Shown piece by piece: positions 34,169 to 44,155 of a stretch of DNA of 64,000 nucleotides. Position numbers and translations under genes: made by a program. Origin of the DNA: CAZOEL01 sp964578835 (GTDB lineage: Bacteria > Desulfobacterota > Syntrophobacteria > Syntrophobacterales > Syntrophobacteraceae); assembly GCA_964578835.1 (NCBI GenBank), contig CAZOEL010000008.1, positions 50,300 to 114,299 on the forward strand, written 5' to 3'. The notes beneath the pieces were generated by a model. It had not been told where the DNA came from. It saw only the letters and a list, made by a program, of their open reading frames with translations, and searched no databases. Position 1 is the stretch's first letter. Every line of letters begins with the position of its first letter.

Positions 34169-35145
34169 GGGGCCTCCTTTTGGTTATGAGATGGACAGCT
34201 ACTCCTCTTGCTCATACTGCAACCGCCAACTAGTATGAAGCTTTCAATAGGGGCCGCGGAGATTCCAATGCAAATTCAAAAAGGAGAGGGAGCAAAAGTG
34301 GATGGAGGTCGAAGCCGAGAGAGGCAACCGTACGGATGCCGTTTACGATTTGGAGTGGCGGCTGGAGTATTGAATCGCCAGAGGCCGATCCCTGGTTTGG
34401 GATCGCCTTTGGTTGTTGCCAGCTGCAAACCTTGTTTTTTAAGATACCAGCACAAAGGACGAAGTGCAAGAAAAACCGCAAGCTGTTCCACTGTGAGCGT
34501 GAATTGGAAGCTGCGCCATAAAGACGTGCTTTCCCAAATTGAGGTTAGCCGTTTGTCGCCTTCTTCACGAAGCGCAAAGAGCCCATTCGAGTGTTGCTGC
34601 ATCCTCATTCGTTTTGGCTTTGGACGGGAAATCGAAGACGTACCGCCTAAAGGACAATCAGAATGACCATGCTGAGCTAATCTATACTGTAAACGGGTCT
34701 GATTTGGACTTCCATATGACGTTTTGGGAGCGCGGGCGTCCCGCCCGCGGATGAGGCGGCCAGGATGGCCGCGCTCCAGGAAAACTCCATTTTTCATGCG
34801 TCCTCAGTATAGCTTGAGCAGATTGGCTGGAATGGGTCCTATAGAAAATGTTCTCTCAGCCATACTGAGACAGTAAGCATCTCACAAAGTAACTTCCTCA
34901 ACCTCTCTTCCCAGTTCACCATTGTCATTCCAGCCGGTTTTGGCGAAAATGACAATCAGAGGCGCACTACGAAATTGAGCGGCTGGTGAGTTGCTTTCCG
35001 GAAATCACCTTATGAGCGGCGCCGGACTTATAATCGACATTTTGGCTCCTGGGCGGCTCACAACAAAAAGAAATCCGACCGAAGATTTTAGATCGCGTGT
35101 GGACTTGGACAAACCCAAATAAACAGCTCACGGGGGTGCGCTAAA
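34169..35145. other. ~980-bp gene-free, repeat-bearing stretch
   Basis: Open frames here are palindrome artefacts. Contains the long repeat at 34682-34812; no gene supported in the rest. Confidence 0.5.
34682..34812. repeat. Long interspersed repeat, copy A
   Basis: 131 bp bounded by CTATACTG (34682-34689) and CAGTATAG (34805-34812), an 8-bp inverted pair. The core GGGAGCGCGGGC ... GCCGCGCTCC folds into a GC-rich hairpin. A second copy, about 85% alike, lies at 60831-60962. Confidence 0.7.
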
Positions 35146-35919
35146 GTGCTTGGATCGATTGCAGGCGACATCATCGGCTCTGTCTACGAACACCGACCGA
35201 TTAAAACAATGGAATTTCCTCTGTTTCAGAGTCGCTCTCGTTTTACGGACGATTCGGTGCTCACGGTTGCCACCGCCTGCTCCATTCTGGAAAAGGCGGA
35301 CTATGCGGCAACCCTCAAGGCCTTTGGATGCAAATACCCGAATGCGGGTTACGGAGCCGCCTTTTTCAATTGGCTATTCTCACCTGAGAGCCGGCCTTAT
35401 AACAGTTGGGGCAATGGTGCGGCAATGCGTGTGAGCCCCGTTGGATTCGCCTTTGAGACTCTCGAAGAAGTGTTGATGGAGGCGGAGAAGAGCGCTAGAG
35501 TTTCTCACGATCACCCCGAAGGGATCAAAGGAGCGCAGGCGACGGCGCTGGCCGTCTTTCTCGCCCGCACGGGATCAGACAAAGATGAAATCCGAAGTGA
35601 GATTACTCGGCGATTCGGCTACGATCTCAACCGCAGGGTCGATGAGATCAGGCCTCAATACAGTTTTGACATTTCCTGTCAGGGGACAGTGCCGGAAGCC
35701 ATCATCGCTTTTCTCGAATCAACGGATTATGAGGATGCTGTAAGAATGGCCGTCTCCCTGGGAGGAGACAGCGACACGCTGGCCTGTATTACGGGCGGAA
35801 TCGCTCATGCCTTCTACAAAGAGATCCCGCAAGGGATTGTTTCTGAAGTACGAGGAAGGCTTCCGGACGAGCTCTTGCAGATAATGGACAGGTTCACTGC
35901 TCTCTACCCTCTGCAGTAA
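35146..35919 (+). CDS. ADP-ribosylglycohydrolase family protein (DraG-like)
   Basis: 257 residues from GTG 35146. GSIAGDIIGSVYE at the N-terminus, FTDDSVLT at 33-40 and GGDSDTLACITGGIAHA near the C-terminus supply the Asp residues that bind the di-magnesium centre of this all-helical family. DraG-type enzymes remove ADP-ribose from arginine or other residues. Stands alone, with no nitrogenase or ADP-ribosyltransferase in the window, so the target is open. Length fits the compact (~260 residue) subgroup. Confidence 0.87.
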   Translation: MLGSIAGDIIGSVYEHRPIKTMEFPLFQSRSRFTDDSVLTVATACSILEKADYAATLKAFGCKYPNAGYGAAFFNWLFSPESRPYNSWGNGAAMRVSPVGFAFETLEEVLMEAEKSARVSHDHPEGIKGAQATALAVFLARTGSDKDEIRSEITRRFGYDLNRRVDEIRPQYSFDISCQGTVPEAIIAFLESTDYEDAVRMAVSLGGDSDTLACITGGIAHAFYKEIPQGIVSEVRGRLPDELLQIMDRFTALYPLQ

Positions 35920-36398
35920 AATCTACGGAACATAAGACCCAGTTGCTCAGGATCTTTCCGTCTTCAGTTCAAGCGTTTGTGGATCGCAGCGCGGCGGTTT
36001 TCATTCCATGCATTGGACCATGAGCCGCCATTGCGCAGAATTGATCCCCCTCAGCCGTCGCCACGGCGAAAGCCGGGAGCCGGAGAGCTTCAACGGACTG
36101 GATTCCGGCGTTGCTCCGGAATTATGAGATGTTGCGCTCCTTCAGATCTGCCCCATTGCGACTTTCTTTGCGACGCTATGTCACGTTCAATAACGATCAA
36201 TTGAATCTTGCCCGCTCTCCTTCGTTTGGATTTGGCCCCTAATTCACGGGACTTCTCGGGCGGCAGTGGCTCAGAACCTATTGAGAAGCTTCAATGGAAT
36301 CTCAAGGCGTGGGTGTCTATCTGCAAAAGGCTAAAACCGGGGAAAGCGCTGGACGATAAGGAGGTATCGTCCAGCGCCCTAGAAAGAGATGTGTGATG
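35920..36398. other. Non-coding gap
   Basis: Ends in the terminator hairpin at 36346-36377; no gene supported. Confidence 0.4.
36346..36377 (-). terminator. Terminator of the MopE-like gene
   Basis: Perfect 13-bp stem GCGCTGGACGATA (36346-36358)/TATCGTCCAGCGC (36365-36377), 6-nt loop, followed on the minus strand by TTTCCCC; 21 bp after the stop. Confidence 0.75.
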
Positions 36399-39300
36399 TT
36401 ATTGGACCGTGCCCGTCAATCCGAGGTAATCGTCGAATGTGGGTTCTCCATCCACATCGATAGCGAAGAGCCTCGGGTTCTTGAATTGGACAAAATCGCC
36501 CAGCGTGAGTCCCTGAATGCACGCAGGCGGTGTGAACCGATTGGCGTTCTGAAGGACAATGTCAATTGTTTGATCCTGTCCGGAGGTATTCGCCAACAGA
36601 TCGTCATCCCCTGCCGTGGCGGCGCCGCCGCATACCACCCCAAGACTGCGGATGGTTGGCTGAACGGAGTCGATGCGGGTGAGGAATCCCGGAATACCGC
36701 CCTCGCAGACGTCGACACAGGTCCCGCCGACTGAAGCGCACTGGCTGTTGTTGGAACAGAGCACGGATTTGTCATTTTCACAATACTTGGTCGCCAGTTG
36801 CATCGCTGTCTCGAGGTTGAGATCGAGACATGCTCCAAAGAACGAGCAATCTCCGATCACCGGAGCCCCTTCCGCCAGACACTTGTGGGTGCTGCTGAGA
36901 TCTCCGTTGAGCTGACCGTCGCCGTCTCTGTCAACCACCAGGGCTACGGACATATCATTCAAGCGGAGCACCGTTTCCACGAAACTCGTGGCGTCGTTAT
37001 CCTGGATCAAAAGCCTTGGTGGAATATCCTGGCGCATACAGAACAGGAGCGGCTGATTCGCCGAGATATTAATCGCATTGAGTTTGGTCTCGGTCGCTTT
37101 GCATACAAGTCTCTGAGCAAGGGGCAGAACGTTACAGTCCTGGCCCTTGAAGGCCTGGCAAGCGCCCTTGGCGATGCCTGTTTTCAAAAGATTCTCTTGA
37201 CAGAAGCCGCCGCTGCAATCAGAGCCTGTCTTGCAGGAAATGCTCGAGTCGTTGCTGCACTCCCCAACGACGATGTCATCACAAGAGGCGGGAAGAAGGT
37301 CGCCGAGCGTTTTACCCGTGGATTGACAGCCGGTTTTCAATTTGCCCGACATGGCAAGACTGGCAAACATCTGATTGAAGGTGTCGTCAGCAAGAGCGAC
37401 AAATACTTCGTCGGCGTTCGGCACAGGCATTGCCGGAATCCCCGCCGGCGTCAGCACGGCCCCGGGGGTTGGCTCCACTTCCGGATCTACACTGAGCGTT
37501 TCAAATTTACCCTTGAGACCAGCAACGAGACCCTGAGGCGTGATCTGCACACTGCTCATTATACCTTCGAGCTTTTGCTCAAATTCCTTGACCTTCTGCT
37601 CGTCAATTTTGATTTCTTTCAATTTGATCGGATCAGGCTGGGAAGATCCCAGATCTGCTTCGAAATTGACGTCTATGGTCATTCCAAATCCAAGCACCGG
37701 AATGAGCCTGTCGCCGGCAATGCCATTGACGATGAAGGCGATGGGAGAGAGCAGGATGTCACAGAGCGTGGAGAGGCATCCGATGGAGACATTGATATTT
37801 CCAGTAGGCGGCTCCGATGCGACGGGCTGGACAAAGATCGGGTTCGAGGGCGGTTCGTTTCCAAGCAGTTGCTGCTCTGTGATTTCGAATTCCACCCGCG
37901 CGCCCGAAAGAACGGCATGGGTGCTGCCTGAGACGGTGGTCTTGGAGATACAGATATCGAAGACCGGATCGCCGACTCTGCAATATCCGTTCACTCCCAG
38001 GGAGACGTCGACTGTGGGCAGGTTCATGACCACTTTAATCTTTCCATCCTCAAAGGTAATGGGACACGACACCTCGTTGGCATTTGCGGTGAAGCCGGTA
38101 ATGCGCGTGATGACAGTGGGATCGCAAGAACAAACACTGACCTCCACTTTTCTACGATCCACTTCCTGGTTGATGATATTGGCCGAAAGGTTGTTGACGA
38201 ACTGCTGAGCAGCCGCTTTAGCACGCTCGTTGAAAAGCTTCTGAATGGCATCCTTGCTCAATCCGACCACAAAGGCGTTGTCAATCTCTGTCACAGCCTC
38301 CTTGCCGGCCTCCAGGATCTTTCCCACGAGCGCTTCCTTGAGCGAAGCCTGCAGTCCTGCCTCAACTTCCGGGAGCGATACGTTTCCAATAGCAAACATC
38401 TTCGAGTCAAAGGAGCGATTGCCGAGATCGTCCGTTACCCTTGCAGATAGTCTGTTCGACCCCAAATCGAAGGTGTTGAGCGGCGCGTTTCCGGTGGAGA
38501 CATCCTGAGCCAGATTCGTCAAACCCACCGAGGTGATGATGGGTACGTCGTAACGGTTTCCGGAGCTCTCACCGTCTCCGGGCGTGAAGGTTTGCCCGCT
38601 GAGCCCAACTCCCTTGCCATTGATCGACACCTCGGAAATTTCCCGGCCGCTGCACGCCAGACCCGTAACCTGAACCGGCGCACTCGCCAGAACCTCGAAC
38701 TGCTCCGGAGAATCGATCAGTATGGATAGACCGCTGGAGGATCCTTTATCCGTCAGATCATCGGAGAGGCACTGCTCGTCAGGACTGGTGGGGAATGAGC
38801 CAGGCCGCTTGCGACCGAGGACTGAAAAAATGTGCTCGCCGCACCCGAGATTGGACAACCGCATGTTCAGGGAGTTCATCCCCGGCAGCCAGACCGAAGA
38901 AGACTGAACCCAAAGGTCAGTGATTTGGACCGGTCGATCGTTGATCTGAATGACTCCACTGCAGGGGGTAGCCCATGTGCAGGTGGAAGGTTTGGATATT
39001 CCAAGAGCAGAGAAGATTTCAACGCCATCGACCTTCACGGCGATATTTCTCGAATCCACAAGCGGCATGGCCACCAAGACGCGTGTGTCATCGCCCTCGG
39101 ATTCGGCAACCACCTTCCCCTGGGGCTCCAGCACCTGTAGATACGGTATATTGGAGCAGAACGCCTGCTGTTTTGTCTTGCCGTCATCGAGAGTGACGCG
39201 CAGCATGGGGACTGGAGCAAAGACGGTATGCTGCGATCCCGTGGAGCGAACAACCCAGTCCTCCGGCCGGACACGGCTGGCAAGGCGAGCTAGATCTCCG

Positions 39301-41060
39301 TTCTTGACAGGGATGGACGCCAGAGTGTTGCCTTGTTCATCCAGCGCAAAGAGCTCGCTCGTCAGAACGGCATTGGGGTTCTTTTCAAGATCGGCGTTGG
39401 TGGCGAAGAGAATGCGGTGTAGTCCCACGCAACTCGACCACCCATCCCGCCACCTGCCTTGATAGTAGGGAAGGGCGCATACAACGGCAAAATCGGAAGA
39501 GCTGCAATCGGGGTCATCCGCATCGACGAACCCGTCGCAATCATTGTCTATCCCATCCTGGCAGGTGGCGCCCGAAGGTCCTTCCGTCCCGCTCAGAGAA
39601 GGCGTTGCGCTGCAGAGGACTGTCTTTCCATCGGGACTGCAGACGACCGTCCCTTCACTCTCACACTGCCCGTAGCCGGCGGAGCAACTCTCTCCAAGTC
39701 CTTGAAAATCCTCGTCAATAAGACCGTCGCCGTCGTTGTCCAGGCCATCACACTTCTCTGCAGTCTGGCAGCCCGGATCCTCAGCGTCGACATAACCATC
39801 ACAATCATTGTCTATGCCATCGACACAGCTACCGGTTCCCGGGGTGTTTTCAGGCCTGGATGGTCCGGGTGATGCGCTGCATCCCGCTTTTGTTGGGCTG
39901 GAACAGATTACAAGACCTTGACGGGCGCAAGCGCCCTCACCGACCGTGCACTCCTGGCCCACGTTGAAACCATTATCCACGATACCGTCGTAATCATCAT
40001 CGAGCCCGTTACACTGCTCGATTGCTACGATACAATCGGGGTCGGCAATATCGATCAGAGTGTCGCAATCATTGTCAAGCTCGTCATGGCACGCATCGGT
40101 GTAGGCGAGCTCGGGAACGGGCGAGTCAAGCTCCCCTTCCGGCGTGACGCATATCGCGCCTGTGCCGTCGCTCTTGCATTCGAGCACCGATTTGGTCAAA
40201 CAACAGGGAGATTCCGGGGACGCTTCGGTGCAACCGGCCGGCCGGCCAATGGAGCACTCGGAGCCGGCATTGAAATCGATGCTGCCGTCACAATCGTTGT
40301 CCACCTTGTCACCGCAGAACTCGGCAGCTCCGGGGTGGATGCTCGAATTAGCGTCGTTACAGTCCCCGCAGAGCTTGCCTTGGGGCACCGTGCAGCCGCC
40401 GCTGCAAACGACATAACCATCCTTATCATTATCCGGGCAGTCGGCAGCGCGGACAGTTACGGCTGACAAGAACACATCCAGTAGCCCGCTACGCCGCTCG
40501 ACTGCTACGATACAATCGGGATCGGCAATATCGATGAGAGTATCGCAGTCGTTGTCGATACCGTCATGGCACGCATCGGTGTAGGCGAGCTCGGGAACGG
40601 GCGAGTCAAGCTCCCCTTCCGGCGTGACGCATATCGCGCCTGTGCCGTCGCTCTTGCATTCGAGCACCGATTTGGTCAAACAACAGGGAGATTCCGGGGA
40701 CGCTTCGGTGCAACCGGCCGGCCGGCCAATGGAGCACTCGGAGCCGGCATTGAAATCGATGCTGCCGTCACAATCGTTGTCCACCTTGTCACCGCAGAAC
40801 TCGGCAGCTCCGGGGTGGATGCTCGAATCAGCGTCGTTACAATCCCCGCGAAGTTTGCCCTGCGGCACCGTGCAGCCGCCGCTGTAAACGATATAACCAT
40901 CCTTATCATTATCCGGGCAGTCGGCAGCGTAAACAGTCGATGCCGGCTCGACCACGATGGCGAAACCGACGAGAACAGCGAGTGTGAGATACATCCACAA
41001 GCCGCTCCTGCCCGGGTTCCCTATGCGGGACCGTTTTTTGTTTATTTGAGGCGATTTCAT
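36399..41060 (-). CDS. Large secreted protein with MopE-type metal-binding repeats
   Basis: 1,553 residues from ATG 41060 (AAGGAGG upstream). Signal peptide with hydrophobic core MYLTLAVLVGFAIVVEPAST and cleavage near YAA. Residues ~45-520 hold at least eight Cys/Asp motifs of MopE/thrombospondin-3 type (CGDKVDNDCDGSID, CHDGIDNDCDTLID, CNGLDDDYDGIVD, CVDGIDNDCDGYVD), which bind Ca2+ and, in MopE, copper. The first 160-residue unit is duplicated in frame. The middle and C-terminal ~1,000 residues have beta-rich and Cys-containing segments (LIDSPEQFEVLASAPVQVTG; CSNDSSISCKTGSDCSGGFC) I cannot assign. No membrane anchor seen; probably cell-surface or released. Confidence 0.85.
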   Translation of the reverse strand: MKSPQINKKRSRIGNPGRSGLWMYLTLAVLVGFAIVVEPASTVYAADCPDNDKDGYIVYSGGCTVPQGKLRGDCNDADSSIHPGAAEFCGDKVDNDCDGSIDFNAGSECSIGRPAGCTEASPESPCCLTKSVLECKSDGTGAICVTPEGELDSPVPELAYTDACHDGIDNDCDTLIDIADPDCIVAVERRSGLLDVFLSAVTVRAADCPDNDKDGYVVCSGGCTVPQGKLCGDCNDANSSIHPGAAEFCGDKVDNDCDGSIDFNAGSECSIGRPAGCTEASPESPCCLTKSVLECKSDGTGAICVTPEGELDSPVPELAYTDACHDELDNDCDTLIDIADPDCIVAIEQCNGLDDDYDGIVDNGFNVGQECTVGEGACARQGLVICSSPTKAGCSASPGPSRPENTPGTGSCVDGIDNDCDGYVDAEDPGCQTAEKCDGLDNDGDGLIDEDFQGLGESCSAGYGQCESEGTVVCSPDGKTVLCSATPSLSGTEGPSGATCQDGIDNDCDGFVDADDPDCSSSDFAVVCALPYYQGRWRDGWSSCVGLHRILFATNADLEKNPNAVLTSELFALDEQGNTLASIPVKNGDLARLASRVRPEDWVVRSTGSQHTVFAPVPMLRVTLDDGKTKQQAFCSNIPYLQVLEPQGKVVAESEGDDTRVLVAMPLVDSRNIAVKVDGVEIFSALGISKPSTCTWATPCSGVIQINDRPVQITDLWVQSSSVWLPGMNSLNMRLSNLGCGEHIFSVLGRKRPGSFPTSPDEQCLSDDLTDKGSSSGLSILIDSPEQFEVLASAPVQVTGLACSGREISEVSINGKGVGLSGQTFTPGDGESSGNRYDVPIITSVGLTNLAQDVSTGNAPLNTFDLGSNRLSARVTDDLGNRSFDSKMFAIGNVSLPEVEAGLQASLKEALVGKILEAGKEAVTEIDNAFVVGLSKDAIQKLFNERAKAAAQQFVNNLSANIINQEVDRRKVEVSVCSCDPTVITRITGFTANANEVSCPITFEDGKIKVVMNLPTVDVSLGVNGYCRVGDPVFDICISKTTVSGSTHAVLSGARVEFEITEQQLLGNEPPSNPIFVQPVASEPPTGNINVSIGCLSTLCDILLSPIAFIVNGIAGDRLIPVLGFGMTIDVNFEADLGSSQPDPIKLKEIKIDEQKVKEFEQKLEGIMSSVQITPQGLVAGLKGKFETLSVDPEVEPTPGAVLTPAGIPAMPVPNADEVFVALADDTFNQMFASLAMSGKLKTGCQSTGKTLGDLLPASCDDIVVGECSNDSSISCKTGSDCSGGFCQENLLKTGIAKGACQAFKGQDCNVLPLAQRLVCKATETKLNAINISANQPLLFCMRQDIPPRLLIQDNDATSFVETVLRLNDMSVALVVDRDGDGQLNGDLSSTHKCLAEGAPVIGDCSFFGACLDLNLETAMQLATKYCENDKSVLCSNNSQCASVGGTCVDVCEGGIPGFLTRIDSVQPTIRSLGVVCGGAATAGDDDLLANTSGQDQTIDIVLQNANRFTPPACIQGLTLGDFVQFKNPRLFAIDVDGEPTFDDYLGLTGTVQ
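40005..40938. repeat. In-frame 480-bp tandem duplication inside the MopE-like gene
   Basis: Sequence from ~40005-40458 recurs 480 bp further on (~40485-40938). About 280 bp in the middle (from ~40083 and ~40563) are identical, with substitutions at both ends. The unit equals 160 codons and starts near the signal-peptide cleavage site, so the second protein copy begins FLSAVTVRAADCPDNDKDGY. Confidence 0.9.
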
Positions 41061-41468
41061 GATTCCTCCTTGCACTCATATCAAAAATCGATTCTCTGGC
41101 GTTCCGGGAAATAATCCGAGCCCCAGAGGTAGGAGCGGAGTCCAGGTAATGTGGGAAAAATAATCGAAGATATCTACTAGTGAGCGGCGAGAGTCCTTGA
41201 GCGGTAGCTGCCCGTCGCCACTACTGCAAGAGCGGCTCTCACAATCTTAGAACAGGCACAAAAAATTGCCGCGATGAAGCAGAAACCTGCGCGCACCAAA
41301 GAGTCACAGTCTTCTATGCTTTCATTGAGGGCCGTAATCTCGGTTTCCCACTTGCCCTTCCGCCTCTACGATTGTGATGAGGATAGAGCCATGACTTTTT
41401 CGGCTACCCTGCACAGGCGTGGAAGAGCAGGTGGGAAATAGAAAATAGTCAGGATGCCCGGCTGGCGC
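41061..41468. other. Non-coding gap
   Basis: About 400 bp between two minus-strand secreted-protein genes; no gene, repeat or clear promoter recognised. Confidence 0.4.
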
Positions 41469-42539
41469 CTAATCTTCCGGGATGTTATTGTCAACAGTAT
41501 CGTTAGGGGCGTTCAATCGTATGTTATTGCCGCGCAGAGTGAGGAAACCGTCGTTGTTCCATATGCCGCCGCCGTCGGTAGCGTTGTTGTACATGATTGT
41601 CGAACTGGAGACGCTCATCCAGTCGCTGTCTCCGTTCCAGATGCCTCCGCCGAATTCTGCCGCCGTATTGTAGCGCATTCGCGCTCGCTTGATGGTCATC
41701 ATGGAATCGTCGTTGGATACGGCGCCACCGTTTTCATAGGCATTGTTCCACTCGAACACGCCTTGACTGATCGACACCACGGAGTCTTCATCATTTTCAA
41801 TGGCTCCTCCGTCCCTGCCTGCAGCATTGTAAGTGAAATTACAGTTCGTGAAGAGCATGATGCCGTCACTAATGTTGTCGACGGCTCCGCCGTCACACTG
41901 AGCGATATTTCCAGAGAAATTGACCGCTGTGAGCATGACGATCCCGCCCCGGTTCAAAATGGCGCCGCCATCCCCTCTGTCGGTTGGCTCGATCACAGGG
42001 CATTCGAAAGCGATTCCCTGATCGTTATCGCCTCTCTTGCTGCGGATAACGGTTCCGTTCCTCAGGATCAGGTTCTTCATCACCACCACGCTACTGCCGT
42101 GGATGTCAAAAATCCGATCTTTCATTTGAGCGGCGTCAATGACGGTTAGCGGCGCTCCACTTTTTTCGTCCGCGACTCCTTCAATGGTGAGCTTGTCGAC
42201 AATGTCGAGATCTCCCAGAGCGCCTTTTTGTTCAGTTGAGACTCCCCCCCAAGATAGGGGGTAGGTTACGCCGCGGAGCGTGATGATATCGGCTCCCGGG
42301 AACGCGTTGGCCTCCATGATCGCAGCGCGCAAGGTGCAACCGAACAACCCTTTTTCTGTCGCTTTGCAGATCCCGTCTCCCGGGTTCAGATCCGGCAGAT
42401 CGCTCCGGTTGTTCACAACAAAGGTCCTCGCGTCCGAAACTGAGGGCGAGACAACCGTGGCCACACCGACCAGTGCAAACGTGATCGCGCAAACGAAGCC
42501 TATACCTTTGAATCTTGATTCTTTTCCCCTCGATAGCAT
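41469..42539 (-). CDS. Secreted CSLREA-type right-handed beta-helix protein
   Basis: 356 residues; AAGGAGAATCAAG before ATG 42539. Signal peptide (FVCAITFALVGVATVVSPSVSDA), then an N-terminal CSLREA-like domain (FVVNNRSDLPDLNPGDGICK ... GCTLRAAIMEANA). The rest is a polymorphic-OMP/parallel beta-helix with repeated GGAI/GGGIWN turns: DGGAILN, DGGAVDN, DGGAIEN, NGGAVSN, FGGGIWN, DGGGIWN. Surface or secreted; substrate unknown. Like the MopE-like protein next to it, it is probably an exported structural or adhesive protein. No anchor or autotransporter barrel is visible. Confidence 0.82.
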   Translation of the reverse strand: MLSRGKESRFKGIGFVCAITFALVGVATVVSPSVSDARTFVVNNRSDLPDLNPGDGICKATEKGLFGCTLRAAIMEANAFPGADIITLRGVTYPLSWGGVSTEQKGALGDLDIVDKLTIEGVADEKSGAPLTVIDAAQMKDRIFDIHGSSVVVMKNLILRNGTVIRSKRGDNDQGIAFECPVIEPTDRGDGGAILNRGGIVMLTAVNFSGNIAQCDGGAVDNISDGIMLFTNCNFTYNAAGRDGGAIENDEDSVVSISQGVFEWNNAYENGGAVSNDDSMMTIKRARMRYNTAAEFGGGIWNGDSDWMSVSSSTIMYNNATDGGGIWNNDGFLTLRGNNIRLNAPNDTVDNNIPED

Positions 42540-43024
42540 CTTGATTCTCCTTTTATTCTAGTTGGTTGAAGCTTCTTGGACGACCCCGGGGACAATTGGC
42601 AGGCATGCCCCCTCATACAGCTTCACGCTGAACTCGCAGAATTGTACCAGCGAGGATATTTTTCACTTTAAACGCTTGACAGAGATGCACAGTTCATCAC
42701 ACCGAGCTGCGCTGGCAAGCGACCTTATCAATCATTGGGAAAAGAAAATGCGGAAACTCACCTGTGGTCCGGTTTGGGGGAATCGATCGCTGGGCGATTG
42801 GCCGAAACTCACAGGAGATGGGAAAAAACAATATTTATTGGAAGATTAATAAAACTCCACCACTCCGGAAAAAACGCTAGCATGGGTAAAGAATTGAGTC
42901 AAGAAAATTTCCTCAGATGCCGATAATATTAATTTGCCTCATGAGGGCGGCGATCCAACTATGCCCGGGGACATAATCCGGCATAGGGGCTCATTGGCTG
43001 AAAGGGGGTAAAAGGGTAGCCGCG

Positions 43025-43067
43025 AAGCCCCAAAGTATAGTAATGGTATTACGCTCCTTTGGGGCTT
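43025..43067. repeat. Hairpin adjoining the decayed transposase-like remnant
   Basis: AAGCCCCAAAG (43025-43035) and CTTTGGGGCTT (43057-43067), perfect 11-bp arms, 21-nt loop. Confidence 0.5.
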
Positions 43068-43079
43068 ACATTCTACACC

Positions 43080-43425
43080 CTTTTTACAAATGCGCCCGCG
43101 AGATATCCGCTCGGGCTGCGGCGCCGGCGATCCGCGCCAGGGTGGAGACATCGCAGGAAAGACCTCTACGCTCGAGCAACTCGATTGCCTCCTGATGGCT
43201 TCCCACCTATAGGGTGCGAAGAGCTATCTCGCTTCTTGTGGCCGGGCTCACCCGGCTACGTATTCCAAGAGCCTCGAGTACGGGATAGATGCCAGACCCC
43301 TTCTTTTGTCTTTTCTATCGTTTTCGGCCGCGCTTCCTTCGTGGTCTTCTCTCAGATATGGGGTCTTCGCCACTATCCGAGTACCTCCCTGAAAAAGCAA
43401 GGATGTCTCCCCGAGTCCCTTACTG
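43080..43425 (-). pseudogene. Degraded transposase-like remnant
   Basis: The minus strand reads, in one frame, GRYSDSGEDPISERRPRRKR, a TAG, then GIYPVLEALGIRSRVSPATR, SEIALRTL, another TAG, and GSHQEAIELLERRGLSCDVS-TLARIAGAAARADIS. The pattern 'YPxLxALGIxxRVSPxxxSEIA...A..LLxRRG...DVSTLxRIA' recalls DDE-type insertion-sequence transposases. At least two in-frame stops and missing catalytic domain mark it as dead. Family not pinned down. Confidence 0.45.
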
Positions 43426-43745
43426 ATGAGCGGATGAGGACTGTTGATTCTTGCTCTCTCGCAGTGGGATTAAGTGTGGCGCCACATAAACATGATATTC
43501 CGGGGATGTGGAAGAAAAGATGCCGGTTTTGTAGTGGTTAATGGCTTCAGTCGCGTGAACAGCCTCTTTTCATTCCCCGCCTATGATATTGCGTCTGTCA
43601 TAGATATGTGTCATAATCTTTGTGCGTAATTTCTCATAGGATGTCTTGAAGTGGGTTGAGAGTTTTAAGATACTCTAAATTCAACATTTATGCCTTCGCT
43701 CAAGGCGCAGGCGGCGGCTCTGAACGAGAGTATCAAGGATTGCAT

Positions 43746-43952
43746 ATGGGGCTCTTTGGAATGGACAAGGAATCGGTTGCCGAGCATCTTCCGAGGACGG
43801 CCAAGGGTTTTTTGGTTTCCAAACGTTGCGATGATTGCGGCGTTAAGACGAGCATAGCGCTTGATGACGGAGAAAAGTGCACTTTGAAGTGTTCGCGATG
43901 TGGAAGGGAATATAATTTCTACCATTCTGTTAAATTAGCGCACACTTATTAG
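43746..43952 (+). CDS. Zinc-ribbon miniprotein
   Basis: 68 residues from ATG 43746 (AAGGAT 5 bp upstream); the frame opens at 43656 but upstream residues look random. RCDDCGVKTSIALDDGEKCT...CSRCGREYNFY has two CxxC knuckles about 20 residues apart, a rubredoxin-like zinc ribbon. The N-terminus is MGLFGMDKESVAEHLPRTAK. Unknown function; may be a nucleic-acid or protein-binding adaptor. Confidence 0.6.
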   Translation: MGLFGMDKESVAEHLPRTAKGFLVSKRCDDCGVKTSIALDDGEKCTLKCSRCGREYNFYHSVKLAHTY

Positions 43953-44155
43953 TTTTATCGGCTGCGGCCATTCTCGGGCGGTTCTTTCCCGAACACTGCA
44001 CGCATTCCGCTTTCAGGCGCCTTTCCGCTCACGTATTCACGGGCTTGTCGTTCTTAGCGCCGCCACTTATATTCGCCTGGAAAAGACTGCGCGCCTTCGC
44101 TTCCAGAATCATGATTTCGGGTTTTCCGTGCAACCCGTTTTGAGAGGAGACTGCC

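Larger units (their letters stand above)
42540..43745. other. ~1.2-kb stretch with hairpin and transposase-like remnant
   Basis: No intact gene. Holds a perfect 11-bp hairpin at 43025-43067 and a decayed frame at 43080-43425. Confidence 0.5.

Noticed and set aside
34276..34797. 173-codon minus-strand frame
   Set aside because: Begins inside the long repeat and reads its GC-rich palindrome; residues are typical of spurious repeat translations.
36798..37931. 377-codon plus-strand frame inside the MopE-like gene
   Set aside because: Antisense shadow; low-complexity translation.
40005..40938. Tandem repeat as non-coding satellite
   Set aside because: The 480-bp unit is a multiple of three and lies within one long open frame with conserved MopE motifs.
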